43,449 bases of DNA from Candidatus Dormiibacterota bacterium (GTDB taxonomy: Bacteria > Chloroflexota > Dormibacteria > Aeolococcales > Aeolococcaceae). This document shows, piece after piece, positions 40,836-43,449 of this stretch. Position numbers and translations under genes: made by a program. Below the pieces are notes generated by a model, which worked only from the letters and a program-made list of their open reading frames with translations, was not told the DNA's origin and did no database searches. The DNA lies in the NCBI GenBank assembly GCA_003170875.1, contig PMYJ01000048.1:1-43449 (forward strand), given 5' to 3'. Positions within the stretch are counted from its first letter, which is position 1. The number at the start of each line of letters is the position of its first letter.

Positions 40836-42095
40836 TCAGGACTCGGCCGGAAGCGTTTGGAGGGTACCGTCGTTCTCCAGGAAGTACGCGCCATAGGGGC
40901 TGCCGGTTTCTTGAATGAACATGGTGGCGCCGCTGGTGAGGGGGATGACGGCTCCCAGGGAGATCAGGGTCTGGTCGGTGACCAGGTCCGTGTCATCGGC
41001 CCACGCGACGATCCAGCGTGGGCCCCCCTGCGCGATGTCGCTCTCCACCAGCAGTCGGGAGCCATCCCAGGAGAAGGCGAGCGCCTCGCCGATGAGGTCA
41101 TTGCCCCCCAGTCCCCCCCAGCGGGCGACGCTCGCCAGGTCCTGGCCGGTCGCCGTGTCGAGGATGGTGATGCCGTACGCTCCGTCGATCGCGACGAGGC
41201 TCCCGTCGTGCCTCGCGGCCCCAGGACCCTGATCCGAGGTTGATCCCGGATGGGTGGCCACCACCTGACCGGTGGAGAAGCGGATCACCAGATACTCGGA
41301 CTGCGAGTTGTCGCTCTGCCATACGACCGCCCGGTCTGAGCTGGGGCTGCAGGCCAGGACCGACCAGCCCTGGTCTGAACCGTCGAGCGGACCCAGGTCA
41401 GCCACGGTCCGGTAGCCTACAGACGCAGAGAACTCCAGGAGCGCTCCCGTGACGACGCCGGCATCGTCGTTGTAGGTGATCCCGCAGAGGTGCTCCGAGT
41501 CGTCGGCCCAGATGGGTTGAACCAGGGCGCTGACGTCCGCAGCCGTGTACAGGTCGGAGAGCAGATGTCCATACACGTCGAAGACCAGGCGGCTCCCGAT
41601 GAGCAGCTTGGACCCGTCCGGCGAGGCCAGGACGCCATTCGCCGCCGCTGCCTGATCCACGGTGACGGTCCCCACCAGCACACCTTGGTAGTTGCGGACG
41701 ACGTAGCGTACCGGTGAGGTGACGGTCATCTGCTGGCTCGGGTCGTACGTGACGATGAGCGGCGCCGGAGCTGTGACCGTCGAGGTGATCTGTGCGGTCG
41801 GCGGCGGGGTGTACGGGGGTGCAATGGGCTTTCCGGGGTAGGGTGTCGCCGTCGCTGCCGCCGTCTGCGTCACCGTCGGGCTCACCTGTGCGGCCGGGGG
41901 CTGGCCCGGCGCAGGTCCGCCGCGGCCGAGCCCGATCACCAGACCAAAGGCGGCGGCCATGACCACGAACACGGCCGTCCCGCCGAGTGCCGAGATCAAT
42001 CGACGAGGGTGTCGGCCTCCAGCCTCCGGCGGGCCGCCGGAGGTGTCGGCGCACGTCTCCGGGTTCTGCCAACGGTCGCCGGGGTTCACATCCAT
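40836..42095 (-). CDS. Membrane-anchored protein with extracellular propeller-like domain, unknown function
   Basis: A 419-residue protein with a cytoplasmic N-terminus of about 35 residues, one TM helix (GGTAVFVVMAAAFGLVIGLG) and a Pro/Thr-rich stalk (residues 60-115, repeats of TATPYPGKP / PPYTPPPTAQIT). The exterior domain has repeated blade-like segments, such as NGVLASPDGSKLLIGSRLVFD, WSVLACSPSSDRAVVWQSD and EALAFSWDGSRLLVESD, resembling TolB/WD40-type beta-propeller repeats. No catalytic motif. Monocistronic, 143 nt upstream of the GGDEF-EAL gene on the same strand. Function unknown. Confidence 0.75.
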   Translation of the reverse strand: MDVNPGDRWQNPETCADTSGGPPEAGGRHPRRLISALGGTAVFVVMAAAFGLVIGLGRGGPAPGQPPAAQVSPTVTQTAAATATPYPGKPIAPPYTPPPTAQITSTVTAPAPLIVTYDPSQQMTVTSPVRYVVRNYQGVLVGTVTVDQAAAANGVLASPDGSKLLIGSRLVFDVYGHLLSDLYTAADVSALVQPIWADDSEHLCGITYNDDAGVVTGALLEFSASVGYRTVADLGPLDGSDQGWSVLACSPSSDRAVVWQSDNSQSEYLVIRFSTGQVVATHPGSTSDQGPGAARHDGSLVAIDGAYGITILDTATGQDLASVARWGGLGGNDLIGEALAFSWDGSRLLVESDIAQGGPRWIVAWADDTDLVTDQTLISLGAVIPLTSGATMFIQETGSPYGAYFLENDGTLQTLPAES

Positions 42096-42421
42096 GAGAC
42101 GTCGCGACCCCCCGTTAAGTTACACCGAGCCGGGCCCATGGTCTCAAAACGGCTGGGTGTCGCTGGGCGGCGCCAACGTCGCGGGCGACGTCACCTACGT
42201 GCCCGGAAGTAACGACTGAGCCCCGGAGCTCTTCGTGGTGTCTGCCGGCTCGGGCTTCGAGGATACCGGGACCTCCACCGGGCGTGCCCTCAAAAGAGCC
42301 GGATCGGCCGTCGGATAGGCGTACCGAGAGGCGAGGGCACTCGAGATGCCTGGGATGCACGGATCCACCCACTGCGCCGAGGGTAGACTGGCGGCGCCGC
42401 GCCAGGGCACGAGGGCACAAC
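42096..42421. other. Intergenic region between divergent genes
   Basis: 326 nt between the minus-strand propeller protein and the plus-strand small-protein operon. No gene, clear promoter pair or long inverted repeat is seen. Confidence 0.4.
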
Positions 42422-42709
42422 ATGACGACAGATCGCACGCCGGCGACGAACGAGAGTCTCGACGCAGCCTGGCGACGCTACGCCACGGCGCTCCTCCACT
42501 CTATGGAGGATGTCCGCTCCGAGACCGCTGAGGATCTCCACCCCGTGCTGATGGAGACCGCCGATTACTGGCTGTCGCTCGGGCTCGCCATCGGCACCGA
42601 GCAGCCAGAGATGGCGAGGCGATTGCTGCGCCTCATCGAGATGGAGGAATCCGAGCGGGTAGAGCTGACCACGGACGCGCAGCACTTCGTGGCTGAGGCG
42701 CTGGGGTGA
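42422..42709 (+). CDS. Small acidic helical protein, unknown
   Basis: A 95-residue protein with helices WRRYATALLHSMEDVRSETAEDLHPVLMETADYWLSLGLAIG and PEMARRLLRLIEMEESERVELTTDAQHFVAEALG. No family recognised. The ATG is chosen as the only ATG before the helical region; GAGGG lies about 9 nt upstream. Its stop overlaps the GTG of the next, very basic small gene (GTGA), so an acidic-basic pair is made from one mRNA and the products may interact. Confidence 0.65.
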   Translation: MTTDRTPATNESLDAAWRRYATALLHSMEDVRSETAEDLHPVLMETADYWLSLGLAIGTEQPEMARRLLRLIEMEESERVELTTDAQHFVAEALG

Positions 42710-42873
42710 GGCGCCGCGGGCTGGTCTCCAACCTCTACCGCGCCGCGCGGATGGCCAACGACGTCTCAACCCTGGCCTCGGGGAATTCCCACCGCATCGC
42801 CCGGCGGGCCAAGAACAAGATCATCGGACGAGCGGCGGCGCGAGCCGGGGTCTGGCGGGCGCTCTGGCGCTGA
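42706..42873 (+). CDS. Small very basic protein (55 residues), unknown
   Basis: The frame starts at GTG, overlapping the previous stop (GTGA). It reads RRRGLVSNLYRAARMANDVST, then LASGNSHRIARRAKNKIIGR and AAARAGVWRALWR: 14 Arg and two Lys in 55 residues, with two Trp near the C-terminus. The pattern R..NLYRAAR.AND..ASG...RIARRAKNK..GR...R.G.WR.LW resembles small conserved basic proteins I recall from actinobacterial genomes and phages, with no known function. Probably nucleic-acid-binding or membrane-associated; inferred from composition. Confidence 0.65.
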   Translation: MRRRGLVSNLYRAARMANDVSTLASGNSHRIARRAKNKIIGRAAARAGVWRALWR

Positions 42874-43245
42874 GCTCAGCCGCGGTGCGCCGGTAGGGCC
42901 TGGGCAAGGACCATCGCCGTGTCCCGAACCTCCTCGAGGTCGAGTTCGCCCGGTCGCGCCACTCACCCGCGGGCACTGGCCGTGCCACCGGCGGGCTAGC
43001 CGCTGATGCCGACGACGACGCTGCCCCCGGGACAGCGACGCTCTCGCAACACCGCCCCCTTCGCTTGCCCAGCCAGACCCGGGGTAATGCGACACGGACG
43101 GAATGTATTCGGTGGGCAAGCGCGGCGACGCTCCCGGGCGGAGGCCCCTCTTGCCGGACGGCTCAGCTTGGCGTTTGATTGGCAGGGCGGTGGACTCGCC
43201 CGCTCTCACCAGGTTCACCTGAGCGCTCGACTCCAAGGAGACGCG
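42874..43245. other. Intergenic region upstream of the right-edge gene
   Basis: 372 nt. Apart from a 28-codon minus-strand fragment at 42876-42962 no gene is seen. The promoter of the right-edge gene should lie here; I could not define it. Confidence 0.4.
42876..42962 (-). other. Possible gene remnant or micro-ORF
   Basis: 28 codons from GTG to TGA reading ARPGELDLEEVRDTAMVLAQ and then ALPAHRG, which looks like the end of a real helical protein. The frame is closed by a stop directly before the GTG and there is no ribosome-binding site. It is either a decayed C-terminus or chance. Confidence 0.2.
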
Positions 43246-43449
43246 ATGATTGTCCTGGTCACGATTCACGGGATTGGGTTTCAGAGCGCGCCAACCGCCC
43301 TGAACGCCGATGACGGATACGCCGACCCCCTCCACAAGAACCTCTGCGCACAGCCCCCGCTAGGTGATGGCGTGCTCGGCGACGACCCCAACCGGCTCCA
43401 GGCTGGCGGCGATGGGCCCGTGTATGTCCAGAGCTGCGTTCCCCTCGAC
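43246..43449 (+). CDS. Alpha/beta-hydrolase-like protein (N-terminal part, runs off the right edge)
   Basis: 68 codons are present, starting MIVLVTIHGIGFQSAPTALN and continuing DDGYADPLHKNLC, a beta-strand followed by the HGIG oxyanion-type loop seen at the start of many lipase/esterase-fold proteins. The nucleophile region lies beyond the window, so the class is tentative. A strong ribosome-binding site AAGGAG precedes the ATG by 5 nt. Confidence 0.65.
   Translation, partial: MIVLVTIHGIGFQSAPTALNADDGYADPLHKNLCAQPPLGDGVLGDDPNRLQAGGDGPVYVQSCVPLD

Noticed and set aside
42766..43335. A 189-codon minus-strand frame near the right end
   Set aside because: Overlaps the 55-residue basic gene and the start of the right-edge gene on the other strand; low-complexity product and no ribosome-binding site.

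Overview
The window is very GC-rich and gene-dense, with many GTG starts and many 4-nt ATGA or GTGA stop/start overlaps. Lipobox lipoproteins, a deazaflavin-type nitroreductase, a complete hopanoid pathway, TadE/TadG-like proteins and a WXG-type toxin point to a Terrabacteria lineage such as Dormibacterota, Chloroflexota or Actinomycetota. That placement is an inference; there is no rRNA or marker gene to confirm it. I see no tRNA, rRNA, CRISPR array or transposase.

Layout. (1) 1-5549, minus strand: an oligopeptide/dipeptide ABC importer in the order binding lipoprotein, OppD, OppF, DppC-like permease, DppB-like permease (cut by the left edge). A strong hairpin follows the binding-protein gene. 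(2) 6003-8649, minus: a MarR regulator and two paralogous UPF0104-type membrane proteins (HpnL/flippase-like), divergent from (3) 8823-19817, plus: a nine-gene hopanoid operon. It encodes a short-chain prenyl diphosphate synthase, type 2 IPP isomerase, an HpnC-HpnD fusion, HpnE, squalene-hopene cyclase, an SRPBCC protein, HpnH, HpnA and HpnG. Together these run from C5 units through FPP, presqualene diphosphate, hydroxysqualene and squalene to hopene, then adenosylhopane and its depurinated product. A palindromic repeat has entered two of these reading frames without breaking them.

(4) 19868-25356: a mixed block with a second MarR, a GH5 glycosidase, a GntR/FCD regulator with its probable operator, a zinc-ribbon protein carrying a matching operator, a nitroreductase, a VOC protein and a TfoX-C protein. 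It ends in a scar where a truncated MarR gene and a truncated P-type ATPase gene abut. (5) 25590-32330: an NCS1 nucleobase permease with terminator, a repeat-bearing intergenic region, an AlkZ-like winged-helix protein, full-length PEP carboxylase and a dienelactone hydrolase.

(6) 32412-34046: a type VII-like polymorphic toxin cassette (small helical partner, WXG toxin, overlapping immunity candidate). (7) 34331-38095: a tightly packed set with a lipoprotein, a secreted PKD-like protein and three TadE/TadG-like proteins, probably a surface or pilus accessory module. (8) 38386-43449: a GAF-PAS-GGDEF-EAL signalling protein with a degenerate GGDEF motif, a membrane-anchored propeller-like protein, a two-gene small-protein operon and the start of an alpha/beta-hydrolase-like gene at the right edge.
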